This document shows, piece by piece, positions 11,743 through 24,900 of a DNA stretch of 64,000 nucleotides. Position 1 is the first letter of the stretch, and each line of letters begins with the position of its first letter. Origin of the DNA: Spirometra erinaceieuropaei (taxonomy: Eukaryota > Platyhelminthes > Cestoda > Diphyllobothriidea > Diphyllobothriidae); the NCBI GenBank assembly GCA_902702965.1, contig CACRXP010000619.1:157591-221590 (forward strand), in the 5' to 3' direction. The position numbers were made by a program, and so were the translations under genes. The notes under the pieces are model-generated. The model saw only the letters and a list, made by a program, of their open reading frames with translations. It searched no databases and had not been told where the DNA came from.

Positions 11743-12711
11743 TACAGTAGGTGTGCTTACTCAAAACTATAAACCACAATTTTAAAATTCGTTTTCAACT
11801 CAAAAAAATTTAGCTAAGCAGAGTTGTAATATTAATTACCCTGCTGCTTTATCTCATGATTATCGGGTTACCTCATAATGTCGCCTGAAAAATCCACACC
11901 GTAAAAAATGATTGCCTAAGTAGCATCAATTCCCCTCATTGGTTTTCGATGCCCTTATAAGTCCCAATATATTTTATGGAAAAAATGCATAAAATATTCA
12001 TTACGTTACTCATTTGATAGAGAAGTATGCCTTATTTAAGTTTTATTCGTGAAGCAAGAGTATAATATGGGTCTTAAAAAGTTTCCAATTATGGGATTTT
12101 TTAAGACCGTGAGATGCCTGTTCATAAAACCTCGTGTCTCTGAATTAATTAATTTTTATTGTAAAGTTTACAATATGGCTTAAAACCACTGTTAAATTTT
12201 ATAAACGCTACATAGACGCCTTTTAATATTGTAGAGAAATATAAGCTTTCCGTACCCAGAAAAAAAGCAGAACTTGCAGTTTCGAGAGCCCAAATGCAAG
12301 TGCAATGGCAGGTCGGGTTCAGAATACTTCGGGAATGAAAAAAGTGTACTAAAACCAAATTGAACCCCTTCTTCAAGTAAAAGAAATAAAAAAAGGCGTA
12401 CGTTCCTATGAAACGAATATAAAAATGGATATTTGTGTGCGCGTTTTCTATGGAATATGTTTAAATCTATAGGAGCATCGAAAAACAGTGAAAACGATTG
12501 ATGCTACTTAAGCAGTAATTTTATCAGAGTATAGTTTTTGCAGCCGGAGGAAAAAAGTTCTTTCAGAAGCCAACATCATGAATTAAGTGGATTATTATTG
12601 GATTGTGGAGTATGGAAATTAATATTACAGCCTCTCTTGCGTAATATTTTCGTGTGGAACGCACATTTTAAAATTTTGGTTAACCTATCATAAGTTGGCA
12701 CATCTACCATA
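11743..12711. mobile_element. Fold-back element, complete copy
   Basis: Ends are TA-cagtaggtgtgc on the left and gcacatctacca-TA on the right, so the termini are inverted and flanked by TA. The inner sequence is also inverted over several hundred bp (ccttataagtcc...tatattttatgg on the left; the complementary order near 12410-12500 on the right). No ORF spans it. About 969 bp. Confidence 0.75.
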
Positions 12712-12837
12712 TGCGGTTAGTTGCACAAAAATAACTGTTGACGTACCAATGTAAATAAAAGGGCAGTTGGAAATGTTCACGCAACAGGCATTCGAGTTTT
12801 TGCTTTTCAGTAACCTCTTAATTTTTCATTATTACAG

Positions 12838-12906
12838 CGCCCCTGACCGTGAAGGTTCGCTCAACGTCCCCAATCAAGAAAAGCTTCATTTTACAGGTTC
12901 CCCCTG
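12838..12906 (+). CDS. Host gene exon 1 of those recognised
   Basis: The exon begins after an acceptor ending attacag and stops before the donor gtgagt. It encodes APLTVKVRSTSPIKKSF and on through VPPG, starting with two bases that complete a codon and ending with one base of a glycine codon. The incoming phase shows that at least one more exon lies upstream. The donor matches consensus very well, and the next exon is only 227 bp away in the right phase. Confidence 0.7.
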
Positions 12907-15900
12907 GTGAGTCATGCCAAACTCTGCTGTGCTTCAAGGCTAAATTAATTTTATCTAAACTTCCTCTTTTTGACCTCCTCTCTCTCTGTGGTGTTGGTGG
13001 AAAATTGAACACATCCAGACACGCCTTACGATATGCTCTATTGTCTGCAGTTGGTTTTATCTTAATCATGAGATGTTTATTGCTGCAGAAAAAGTCGTCT
13101 TTCTACTTTAACTGCACTGTTGGTATTTTTTAGGGGTATTTTGGTGCAATCAAATCCCTTTATACTGGTTTGAAGAATTGAAATTGGAATCCCTAGATGA
13201 CATTGAACTCACAGTCACAGGTGGGTGCTTTGATTTTCAATGTTCACTGTGCGAATGACACAAGTTATACAGATAGCAAAGCAGCTTTGTTTGCACAATA
13301 CTTTATTCTAGCTCTGTAGGGCATACTGATATTAAGCTAATTTTCACATTGTGATGCATGTAAGTTGGTCATGATCAGGTTAATATTTTCAAGTTGATAA
13401 TTTGAGTTACTACTTTTTCTGTCAAACCGTGACGTCCTCACGCTTTATATTTACTGCTGTAGACATTAATGCAAGCAAACCGTGATTTCACGTACCCTAA
13501 TTCAGGACGCACCATTTCTTTTTTGTGAAATACCTGAACATATAATGTTAATATTTCTGAACATTTCAGGGGATTCGCCATTTTCATGGAGTCAAAAAGG
13601 TCGCCAACTCTGCGTTATTACCAAACTACGCACAGAACAAATCATGACGTTTTTGTAAGCAACATTTAAACACTGAGTTATGCTATTTGCACAAATATCC
13701 CACGTTGTACAATAATAAGTTTGTTTAAAATTAGCATTTTGAAAAAGCGAATTCACATATCTAAATAAATGGCTGACTGGTAAACATATAAGGCGTAGTC
13801 GACAACTGCTCTTCATTCAAAAGACACAATGATATTCGAAAAACTACGCGGCCTGACGATCAAAGAGGGAAAATTATACACTCTTAATTCCGTTGTGAAA
13901 CCAATAGAATGCGCATGCCATTTGGAACTGCACTACAGCACTTTTATTATAAAATGTGGATTATTCCTTAGGTCATAAATAAGCTCCAATAGAACGGGCT
14001 TTACGCGATTGGAAAAATGATGTTTCATGTCGACTGCAATTACAAGTTTCGATAAAAAAAACTGTATTTAAAAGGCGGAAAATTCGTTAGGGGTTCTAAC
14101 TATTGCTTTTGGTCAGAGGAAATTGTTCCTCGTCACCATACAATTGTTTTGACCGATTCTCAATGTGCCCAAAACCCAAGCACTTCTGCTTAAGGGTCAC
14201 GCTGGAGAATATATACTGGTTTTTAAAATATCACAAAAACATTTTAGAAAGACGAGGTCCTTGCAAAACAGCACTGCCCTAAAAGACCAGAAAGTCAAAA
14301 AAATAATGAAGGCTTGACGCTAAAATTTGCAAAATCTGGCAGCTCTGTTATCGGCACTTTCGATCTATCATTTTTACCGTGACGAGTTTCGCAACACTAC
14401 TCCATTGCATCCTTGTACTGATGAGCCTTTAACTAATAAAGCCGGTTTTTGGTGATCATTGATGAAGAGTTGGGATTTTATCCCGACAATAGGACTGAAA
14501 TGACCATTTTAGGGTATTGGTCGTGATCGGTCATTTACTACTTCATCTCCAGGTTCACTATCACTGCCGTTGGATCACACACGTTGCAGAAATTGATTGG
14601 GTTCATAATCAGTACGAAAAGCAATAAATTTAACGCTTAGTTTGCAAGTGAAAACAAAGAAAAAACGCCAACAGTAATCTCTGACCAGCCTTTCCCACGT
14701 ACTGCCATCCCACAAAATTTTCAGTTTTCGCGGAAATAACCCGGTATTGGCGCAAGTCGTGGAGGTGGAGTTTCGAATCTCGGTGAAAGTGCCACCCACG
14801 GAGAAACTAATTTGCAGTCCGCGAGTACACCTCAAGCTACGATGGACGGACAAGTCGGCTGGCTATGAGGCGCGCGAAATAAGTCGTCTGAATGCGAGTC
14901 TCGCGCAAGCCCTGCGTATTCGCGTCAATCCCAGCATTATCCCCCAGAACATCTTTGTTTATGACGTAAGTTTCGAAATTTTGTCGCGTTTGGTTTTATC
15001 GCTGTGTTAAATAAAATCCACTCACATGGGCGGGAGCAAAAGTCAGTTGATTCTTTTTATGCAAGCTGCCCAAATGCGCAAATCTTGGAAAACAATTGTT
15101 TTATTAATAATCAGTAAAATCGTCTTCAGGAGATTTACTAAATATTTTTCAAACTTCATGTAACGACATTCATTAAATCAATGGACTGCAGCTCTGTAGA
15201 AATGTTTACCACCTAACGGGGCGAAGAAAATGAGACTGTTTTGGACAATGAAAATGAGACCTCAACGTCATTTATCGGCTAACATAGAATAACCGGTAAA
15301 CAACGTCTCCAGACCGGGTAGGAAAAACCAAAGTTGGTTTTTTGACGATGAGATGGTCCTATGTAGTAACAGCGAAGTAATCCCGAAACCCTATCCAGGA
15401 AGCTCTGTTTTTCGTTTCTCATTTAAAGGTCAAAAGCGTTCGGTCATACAACAATATTAGGTGAGCAGGAATAGTTGTCATGCAGCCTTTGAAGTCAGAC
15501 TCCCTCCTGAGTGTACAAAGTTACATTTTAGTTACTGCGACGACATATATTACTTGTAAGAAATAAATTGACGCGGCATGTATCACCTGAAATATTTTTA
15601 GAAAAGCCGACAAGAACAGTCGAGGATAGGGCAAGGTATTAAAAACTTGGTTGCAAGTAGGGATTTATTTTGCTCTGAATAAATTAGCAAATTAACTGAA
15701 GCCTGAGATTTGCTTCAACTCTTACCTGCTGTTTTATTTCACTGCTATCACAAAAATTACCGTTTAAGAAGCATACTGCGTGTAAAAATTCAAAATCTTA
15801 TTTAGCATTTACCAGACTGGACTGTATGCGCAAGATGCAGCGGGAGTTCGTCTAGACAGACTTTTGGTTTGCATAGTGATGAACACAGCCGAAGACAACC

Positions 15901-18900
15901 GCATATCTCTTATGCTTACTTACTCCTCCTCCTCCTCCTCCTCCTCCTCCTCCGCCAGTAAGAGAACTGCGGCTTTAAGTTTAACTGCAGCTCGTAATAA
16001 GTACCGTTAGATAAACAGATTTGCATTCTCTCGTCTTCCTCTGGCCTATAAAGACACATCTAAGTGCCTGTGTACAAGCATAATTGTTGTGCATTAATCT
16101 AATAATGCGTGTTAGTTTTCATCAATAGTTAGTAATATAAGTAGCATTAACTCAATAAGTGGCTGTTTTAGATCACTCAGCACATATCACAGGTTGTGTT
16201 TCTGTGGCAGTTTACGAACAACTTTTAATAAATACTATTTTTAAGAGAATTACGGTATGTACATCTTCATGTGCAACTAGTATTTATCATAACGTAGTTT
16301 CTTTTATCTTAAGAAATTGTAGATGTCTACGATATAAATGGCATTATCTCAAGCCATTGCTGTTTTAAATCTCCTACATTCACCACCGGTTATGTTACTG
16401 TGGCCGCCCACTAACAAATTTTAATAAACATTATTTTTTAGGCAATCGTGATGAGCACTTTCCCATTTATCATCGGCCTTTATCATGTGTGGTTTCATTT
16501 AACTTTAAAAAATTTAGATTTCTTTCCGACTTTAGATCTACAAATGAAATGCTCACCCATTTAATCTCTCTCTTTGTCGTAAACGTTATTGCGTTTGCTA
16601 GCGTTGCCACAGCTTTCAACCTGTCTTCTCATAGTGTGCGTTTGTTGCCAAAACGACCTCCTCCGCATTTTGCGGGAATGGATCCGCAGTTGTGGGAAAA
16701 TTCGTTATATCATAAAAATCTCTGTTTTGCTGAGAACTAAATACTATTGTTTACAAAATGACAACCATCTAGAAACTGGGGGAATGTGGCGTTATTTGCT
16801 CTGGATAATATAATGTGGATGCCTATATCCTTAACAAACTATTGACAGTCCCTTTTGCGCGCATTTTAGATTATTCAACTGAGGAATTTCGGGGAACGAC
16901 AGATGACAGGTAAGCGTCGCGTCTCGGCTGAAGAGAGCCTCATCAAATCATATTCCTTTTTGAACACAATTTTCGCCAAACCCTGTGATTTTAATTTTTA
17001 CTTTTGAGAAAAACATCCACTCACATTAAGAGAATATTTATTGTAAGGCTCCCATACTTGTTTTTACAAATTCTCCACAGTACCGTTCATTGTACTTGCT
17101 TGATTTTTGAAAATCTGGATACTTATCACAAGAATGCTTGAGGGGGGCTCACCTATCCTTCTTTTGGAGCTCACTCGTCCCGTTGTACCTTAGGGCACAT
17201 TCCAGAGCCTAACAACGGCGCGTACGATAGGCAAAACCACCTTACCGACAAAGACAAGGGAGACTGGAATGGCCATTTCTGCCTTATAAGCCGTCATCAG
17301 CCGGTCATACTGAAGCCCGAAGTGGGGAGCACCTGGGGTTTGATCCCGAGACCTTTTGGTTAGAAATCCAACGCATCTAACCACTAAGCCATCGGCTCGT
17401 TGTCTTATCGGTTACGACCGGGAATATACAGTGGTAATGCTATTTTACATAAACAAGAATCAGTGACAGGACGAAGTTGTACATCTTTAGTCTCGGCCTT
17501 GCATTTCAGCGCTTTGCGTTGCTAAGTGTAGTCTTTTACAATGCACTTGCGTACTTGTGCAGTCATACGGTTCAGCAGGTTAGGCATAGTTGAAAGAGTA
17601 GAGCAGCAATTGTACCTAAGGTAAATTACGCGTTCTCGGTCACGGTGAAGCAAGGCTGGCAGACCACGGCTTATAAGCCAGAAATTACCAGTGCTACCTT
17701 ATCTACATGCACCAATAGTGGTTACGTGACTGTCTGCAAGGGCTTTACGTCGAGCTCTAAAGCCCAAGGGTTCGGTAACCTGATCGATGATCGCCCCCCC
17801 CATACTACAAGTAAAATTCCCGATCGGGCCTAGCGAGTCAACAGGCTAGGAGCTTTAGGTCGAATGAGGCCCAAAGGCAAAAAACGCGGGTTAAATGCTA
17901 TGGCACGACAAGGCCTGCGCTTGGCTGAGGCTGACTGTTGATGCCTAGTAAGCCGGAAACAGCATTTACGACTCCAAATCTTTTTTCGGCCTTATGACTG
18001 CTATCTGGTTTTATGACAGGATGGCTGTATGGTAATCACCTTCACACGGGGCGTCAACTTTGCGTTAAAATTAATTAATGGCAGTCGAAAAATCTCGAAA
18101 AGTCAAGATAATTTACTTTCGGCAAGTTTGAACATTTTGATCTTCCAAAATACCTCTTATAAAAGAATCAGGAATGTGTAGGAAATAGCATAGTAGGAGA
18201 ACAGTAAAATATTTTTTTCTCAAGCAGGACCCTTTGGAAACAAAGTTTTTGCTTCAGGAACACTAAGCGTTTGCCTCCTGCGTTCGACCTGTGCGAACGG
18301 TGACGCACTCGAAACACTAATCTTGTTCCAAGCCGTGGATTAATATGTTCGAGACGAATGTGGAGTAAAAATGAAGATCGTGCTATTTGGGTTGAAAGTT
18401 AATGCAGCAATGAAAATATGCAGACTACCAGAAACGATTTTGGATTCGGCAAGTGTATGGTATATAGCAAGGTGTGCTTACTCCGTCGAGCATTTCCGTT
18501 GAGAAATAGAGTTGGACATCCAAGAACTCTGTGCTACCATAGCTTCCGATCCTTCTTACTGACATCCTATGAAGAGACAAAAGTCCTACCATTTAATGAT
18601 TTCTGTCAAAAAATTATTAAATTGGCGCATTTCTACTCCAGTGACTAAAAAATATTGACCACTCTCACGTGAGGTCTTCGTACTTACTTCTTTGACACAT
18701 ACAAATACATATCGCCAGTTGATTTCTTTTCGTACAGTTGTTCCCCGAATAAGTTACTCCGGTCACAAATTACACCCCTGTTTTAATTTCTTAGTCAGTT
18801 ACCAGCTTCTTTTGTTTCCGACTCCTGGAATTAATTTTATTAAATAAAATTCTGATAAAACTCGCATGACAAATGTGAGCAAAGCAGACCACTTTGTGAT

Positions 18901-21900
18901 TTTGCTCATACCGAGCGTTGAAAGAATACTCTACTTTTTCCTAACAGGCCCGTGACTGATTAAGTTTAAGCACACCTCGTCACTTTCTGATCTGATCCAA
19001 GCTCAGCCGGTTGCTCACTGATTTCATGACAATTAAGTCGGCATCTTCTCACTGAAATTTTCACCTGTTTCTTATTACGGGCAAAGTAGTTGCCTAAAAG
19101 AGCTGTAAAAAGAGCCTTTTACTATCGCACAGCCAGAGTTCAAATAACTGCCATATCTCACTGGCTTTTCAGCATCTTCCGTGTGGCTGGAGGTGGAACT
19201 GGTCTACCTACCCTTAGGCCTGCCCGACGCCAGCACCGCAGAGACCCTGGGGCTTCTGGAGCAGTTGATGGAACGTCCGCAGAGCGGGCCTTACCTCACC
19301 CACCTGGCAGAGCGCCAACGTTTCGGTCGCCTGCTCGGCCTCTGCGAGAATGCTCGTCTGGACGGTTGCGTGCCTGCCGTGCAGGCCGCAGCCGACTCCT
19401 TTCACCCCTTCGTGGTGGAGGAGGTGGGTGTTCTGCCGGTGGACGGTGCAGCCTGCGAGCGGGCCTTCACGCTGGAGAAGAAGCTGCGTACTGCTGGCGA
19501 GCGGACGCTGTCCCCGCCGGGTTCAACTTCAACAGCTGGCGGCGGCGACGAGGAGAAGGCGTTCGCCGGGCTGTTTCCATTGCGTGAGTCGAACCCTCCG
19601 CGTCTGCTGGCGCGGACGCCATCGCAAATGGCGCCTTAGAAGGAGATCTGGCAGATAGATGAGGCGGGAGCCGTAGTTGGCATTCGAGTCTGCGGGATTT
19701 TTAGTGCAGTGTGCAAAAAAATCAGGGCTCTGCTCTGCAGGGCACGCGCGCGCGATGAGCAAAATTGTTTTTTTACGAGCAATTCTGCTCAAGGCAACTT
19801 TCGGCAGTAATTATACTGCAGGGTGTGTAGCATAGGTATCAAGAGCCGAAATGTGGGGAAGCATTTTTAGGTAAAATTTCGTACGCATTGCCCCATAACA
19901 CCCTAGCCCGAATGGTCGCAGTTTGGAAAATTGTGAAACTTGTGATAAAACGACAACAACCATTATCTCTGCGGCGGTAGTGTCTCCACATCATATTCGC
20001 ATTTTCATAACACAAAAGGCATTAAATAACATCTGAGTAATAAGATTATGACATGCAGAACTTGTCGTGATCGGTTAATTTTATTAAACTAAACGTTTTT
20101 CAACACAAGAATGAATATTTCCGCATGTGTTTAATGCCTACGGTAGCGTGACTTAGCATAGCACAAACGTTAGGAAATTGCACGTTTTATTTTCATTCCT
20201 GGACATTAATTATTTACGACGTTGAGACCCATATAAACAAAGATAACTTCACAATTCCTCCAACCTTCCAGGTCAAATCTAGGCCCCATTAATTTCCTTC
20301 CATTCACGACTGTTTTTTCTTCTTTTTAAACTTTTCCCCAATTGGGTATGAGAATATGGGTATCTTGTATTACAGACGGCCTTGCCTCAAAGGTCTGTGG
20401 GTCATGGTAAGTTGCACGGTTAAGTCCAGCGCTAGAAGGATTTGGAAATAAATGGGGTAAGGGCAAATGTTGGAGCCAGGATTAAATTAAAAGAAAGGGA
20501 ATAGGAATCCGCAGAAGTTTCATCCAAGGCCACCCTCACTTCTGCGGAAGTCCATATTCTCGTGCCCCCCACAGAATATTTGTCTGCATGCGTGTCCATC
20601 CAACTTCATAGTCTCACAGTAGATGTTTTATATCCCAAAATGCTAGCCAACCTTGTGGAATTTGCGTTTGATTGAAAAGATTAATTCGGTCAAGTTTTAA
20701 TATTAGATATCGTGCGGCGCATTGTCAAGATGTTTCAATCGCATCATGCTGCCGACATTTTAAAAACTACCTTCCGCATGCATAAAAAATTTAGTATAAG
20801 AATGCAACAGGCCAGACGCAGACAGCTGTTTCACGGTCGTTACCGATCATCAGTACGTCATAGGCCTTATGAAGTGACGTATATAAGCATGTCAAGTTAG
20901 CGTTTGACCCTCACTGTTGTGGTTAGGATCTCACTAGATCCCATTCTGTCCGAACTTCTGTCCCATTCTGTAGGAAATTACAACGCAAGTAATAGATAAT
21001 GTTCCCCTTTAATATGCGGTGCCTTTAAAGAACTCCATATATATTTTATAATAAACATGATTAAAGTATTCTTGCTTATACTCTCTCGGTATACCGTTTC
21101 TTCTAATATCACACTTAAATAAAGGTCGCTTTTTGCTTTTAAAGAAGGCACAATACCCAAGTTACTTTGAGTTCAACCTCTCTTTAAACATTCATACGTA
21201 GCTTTCAAACTACATTCTGTATATTCTGGGGATACAGAAGATAATGCATTTCGATATGCTATTAATAACACGTCATACAGGACCCATAAAGCCTGCAGTG
21301 AATTTGGGCCATCTTGTATAGGTTATAAGCAAAATTGATAAATGGGGAGGTGTGATGCCTCATGAATGGACACTACATGGCCTTAAACCACAACATAATT
21401 AAGAACGTTTCGAAACCGAAAACGCCATTACCTCAAATAGAACATTTTCAGAAAATGCCACTTGTTAGAACAAGAAGGTTTGCATGTTTTTCATGAGAAA
21501 TGTTTTAAATTTATAAATGCGTCGAAAATTAATTAAAAATTGCATGCAATCTAAATAGTCATTTTCCGCAAAATATAGCTTTTTCAGGGAGGGTTGAAGC
21601 GCCAACTGAAGTTAGCCTACTGGCGTGAATAAAATGGCTTGAGAATATGCCGCACAAAACTTAATATCACAACCTTACTGGAGTAGTCTTTTCAAAAAAA
21701 CACATTCCAGAATTTCAGCTAACGCTTGATGAGGATTTGCAATGCGCATGATTTGAATAAACGACACCCCTTTACTGAGACGGGAGTATTTGTTTGCGTT
21801 GCTAGAGACATCTTCAGAACTGGCAAAGACACATGATAAGCCACATTCGCCAGTCAGCGGAGATGACAGGTCCTGTGGCCATTAACCATGATACTGTTCT

Positions 21901-24900
21901 GTTTCAGGCTGACAACCATGAGAATTTTGAAGTGATCAGTTGGGAGTGGGGATAAGGTTACCGAGACAGCTTCATGCGACTACTGCCCGACTCATGTTTT
22001 CAAAACATTACATGCACGCATTTGGACAGAATTGCAAGTTGTTGCCCAAAGTAGTCGGCCATAAATTAACCGATTTTTCTTCGTTATCATTTGGGCCATC
22101 GACAGATGCTTGACGGGTTAGACAACTGCCTACGCAATGAGCATTGACCCCCAGAAGGGTAAAGAAAGCTCTGTAGTAGTTGTTTGGCCAGGTGGCTCGT
22201 TTGCTTTCACGTCGGATAACTGCGTCGTTGGGTCGTTACCGCGCGGTTTTTTAAAATTCTCTGTCCCGGTCTTCGTGTAGGCAATGCCATGGAGGTTCGT
22301 AAACCCAGTCGGATCGGTCCGTTGCTGAGCAGCATTATACCGCTTTTCTCAAGTTAAATATGACCGTTTTGTCTTGCTCTGCCTGCGAGTAAGGATGCAG
22401 AGTGTGTTGGAAGTCAGTCTACCTGTTGACAGTTTCGATTCCTATGGAGAGACACAGGTACTCAGTGAAAAGATGACGACGTTGTCGTATACAGAAGCAT
22501 CGGCGGTGATAGACAAGGATGTCAAAATAATAAAAAGTAAAATACGCTGAAAACGACGAAACGGAAATATGTGGCTGTATGAGCATATGGGTGACTCACG
22601 GGCTGGAGCTCGCAACGCCATTTGGGTGAATTAACCTCACATTTGACTTACAAGAAGGAACCTCCCTGGGAGGAGGTAGCTCAATGGCTAAAAAGTCAAA
22701 AGTTTGAGATGCAGTTCTCAGATGTTGACGTTATCAAAGGACGATCGGCCTTCCTCCGGCGTTTTGGGCCTTATAACCCAAATGACACAAGGAACATGAA
22801 AATAACCCAAGTAAAACCGACCGCTTACCAACGTAGAAGGGATTCATCCCACAGAGGAAAAATAGTCATTAAACGAACCAAAACCTCCAGAAGCTCAACC
22901 AACCAATATTGAGGTGTTGGTACATAACTCAGGCGGTTTTAAAACGCTCCTGATACCCGCCAAAACGCGAGAAAGCGAGGGAGGCATAAAAGCGATTAGG
23001 TCAAGGTTAAATATTTTTAAAGTCATTCAACGGTTTTGTGGTTCCGCTCCTATCGCGTCCACAGCGGCTGGCTGACAGACCAGTTCAATCGATTTTTTTC
23101 CGACGAGCCATTATTCCCTATCAAGCTCGTTTGTTTTTCGGAATGTAAACATTTTTATACAAATAGCCGAAGGAATTTCGCAAGAGAACAAATTATTTAC
23201 AATATCCACAGGTATGACGAATATACAGCAGATTAGGAACCATTATGGTAATACATTACTCGTTATCTCTCCGGTAGATCTGCGCGGCATAGTTACCATA
23301 TTTAAAAAGATAGGAAAGCCAAAGTGAATCGTTACACTTACCGGTTGAACTTCGTCGAATGAAATTGTCACATGGTCTCCGATTTTCGGACGAAATTTTC
23401 AACTTTTTGCGGCCTTGCACAATGCGATGTTGCGCGTAAGGGTGCTAAGTAAGCCTAAAAGAAATTCTGTGTCGGGCGTTTTTGGGAAATAAAATGCTGG
23501 ATGTTGACAGAGGCTGCAACAGGTGTGAACATTATATTCTAACTTCCCTCACGCACCCGAACTCATTTTTGGAATCTCAAACACAGAACGTGATAATATG
23601 AAGCAAAACAAACGTTGGCTAACAGCTCTAGACTTTAAAACCCCATAAAAAGATTTCATTCGATGGTAATTATTAACATTTGAAATCGTGGGCTTCTGCA
23701 GACATTTTCGGAGAAATATAATTTTGTTTATTTGATTCTGGAATTCTAAAACCAATTAATTTTCTAGAGCTTTAGCAAGTGGTATTTAAGTTGCTTGAGT
23801 ATATAGGGAGAGGTTTAATAAATGTGTCGGATGGAGTACATTGCTGAGTTCCTATTTAAAAAATTGGAGGTTAGTTTTGTTACATCTTTAATGAAATAAG
23901 GGCGGGCATACTCGGTCTCGACTGCAGTTCATTGTTTACTGGTAATGCCAACGATGACTGGGAACTGTTGAAGAATGTCCTTCTGCAGCTCATCAACAAC
24001 CACTGCCCACTGGACAAACTGGACTGGACAAACACCCTAGATGACTAAATAGCAACCTTAAAAAAGAAATCGTGAAGAAAATACAGCGTCACATAAGTTG
24101 AATATTTCAACAGCTACAAGACACAGAGAAACACACTGAGAAAAATGATATAAATACGCGACGGGAATTAGAGAAGAACTTGCTACCAAAAGCAACGCAA
24201 AACCCAAAATTACTCTACAGCTACCTCCGAAGAGATACAAAGAAGAGGCATCAAATCCCATTAATAAGGGCTACTGATGGCGTTGAGATTGCTGATAGTA
24301 GGGATAAAGCTGCGTATTTTTCACAGTTCTTAAAATCAGTCTAAACAAACGAGGCAAGGTTCCTTCCTCCCTCCACAGAAGAATTGCCGACTCAAGCGTC
24401 AGTATTATACCCTTCTCAGAAGGCATTGTCCGAGGAGAAATAGAGGCATCAAACGAATCGTAGTCGCCACTACCAGACGAGATTCCACCCAAGCTTCTCA
24501 AGGAACTTTCCAGTGAGCTCTCTGCGCCTTTTTCGATGCTCTTTTAAAAGTCATTTGGCACTGGAACACTGCCTATCGATTGGAAGCTGGCTCATTTTAC
24601 TCCGCTATGCAAAGGGGTAGCAGGGCAGTGACGACAAACTACAGGTCCATAAGCTTGACATGCATTCTTTGCAAAGTTATGGAAAGGATCATAAAGAGTG
24701 AACTGATGTATTTCCTGGAAGTTCACGACCTGCTACCGAAATGCCAACATGGGTTCCGAAAAGGAACAATTTGCACGACAAACTTGCTGCAATCTCTCCA
24801 GAGCTGGACACGAGCTCTCGACAACAGACACGCGGTCCACATAGCCTTCATCGACTTCCAGAAGGCGTTTAACACTTTGCCACACCAAAGACAGTTAGAT

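Noticed and set aside
14415..14445. CTGATGAG followed by a hairpin, hammerhead-like
   Set aside because: No GAAA box after the stem, so the core is incomplete.
19090..19658. Two further long frames over exon 6
   Set aside because: They are open because the exon is GC-rich. Only one frame fits the splice phases of exons 5 and 7.
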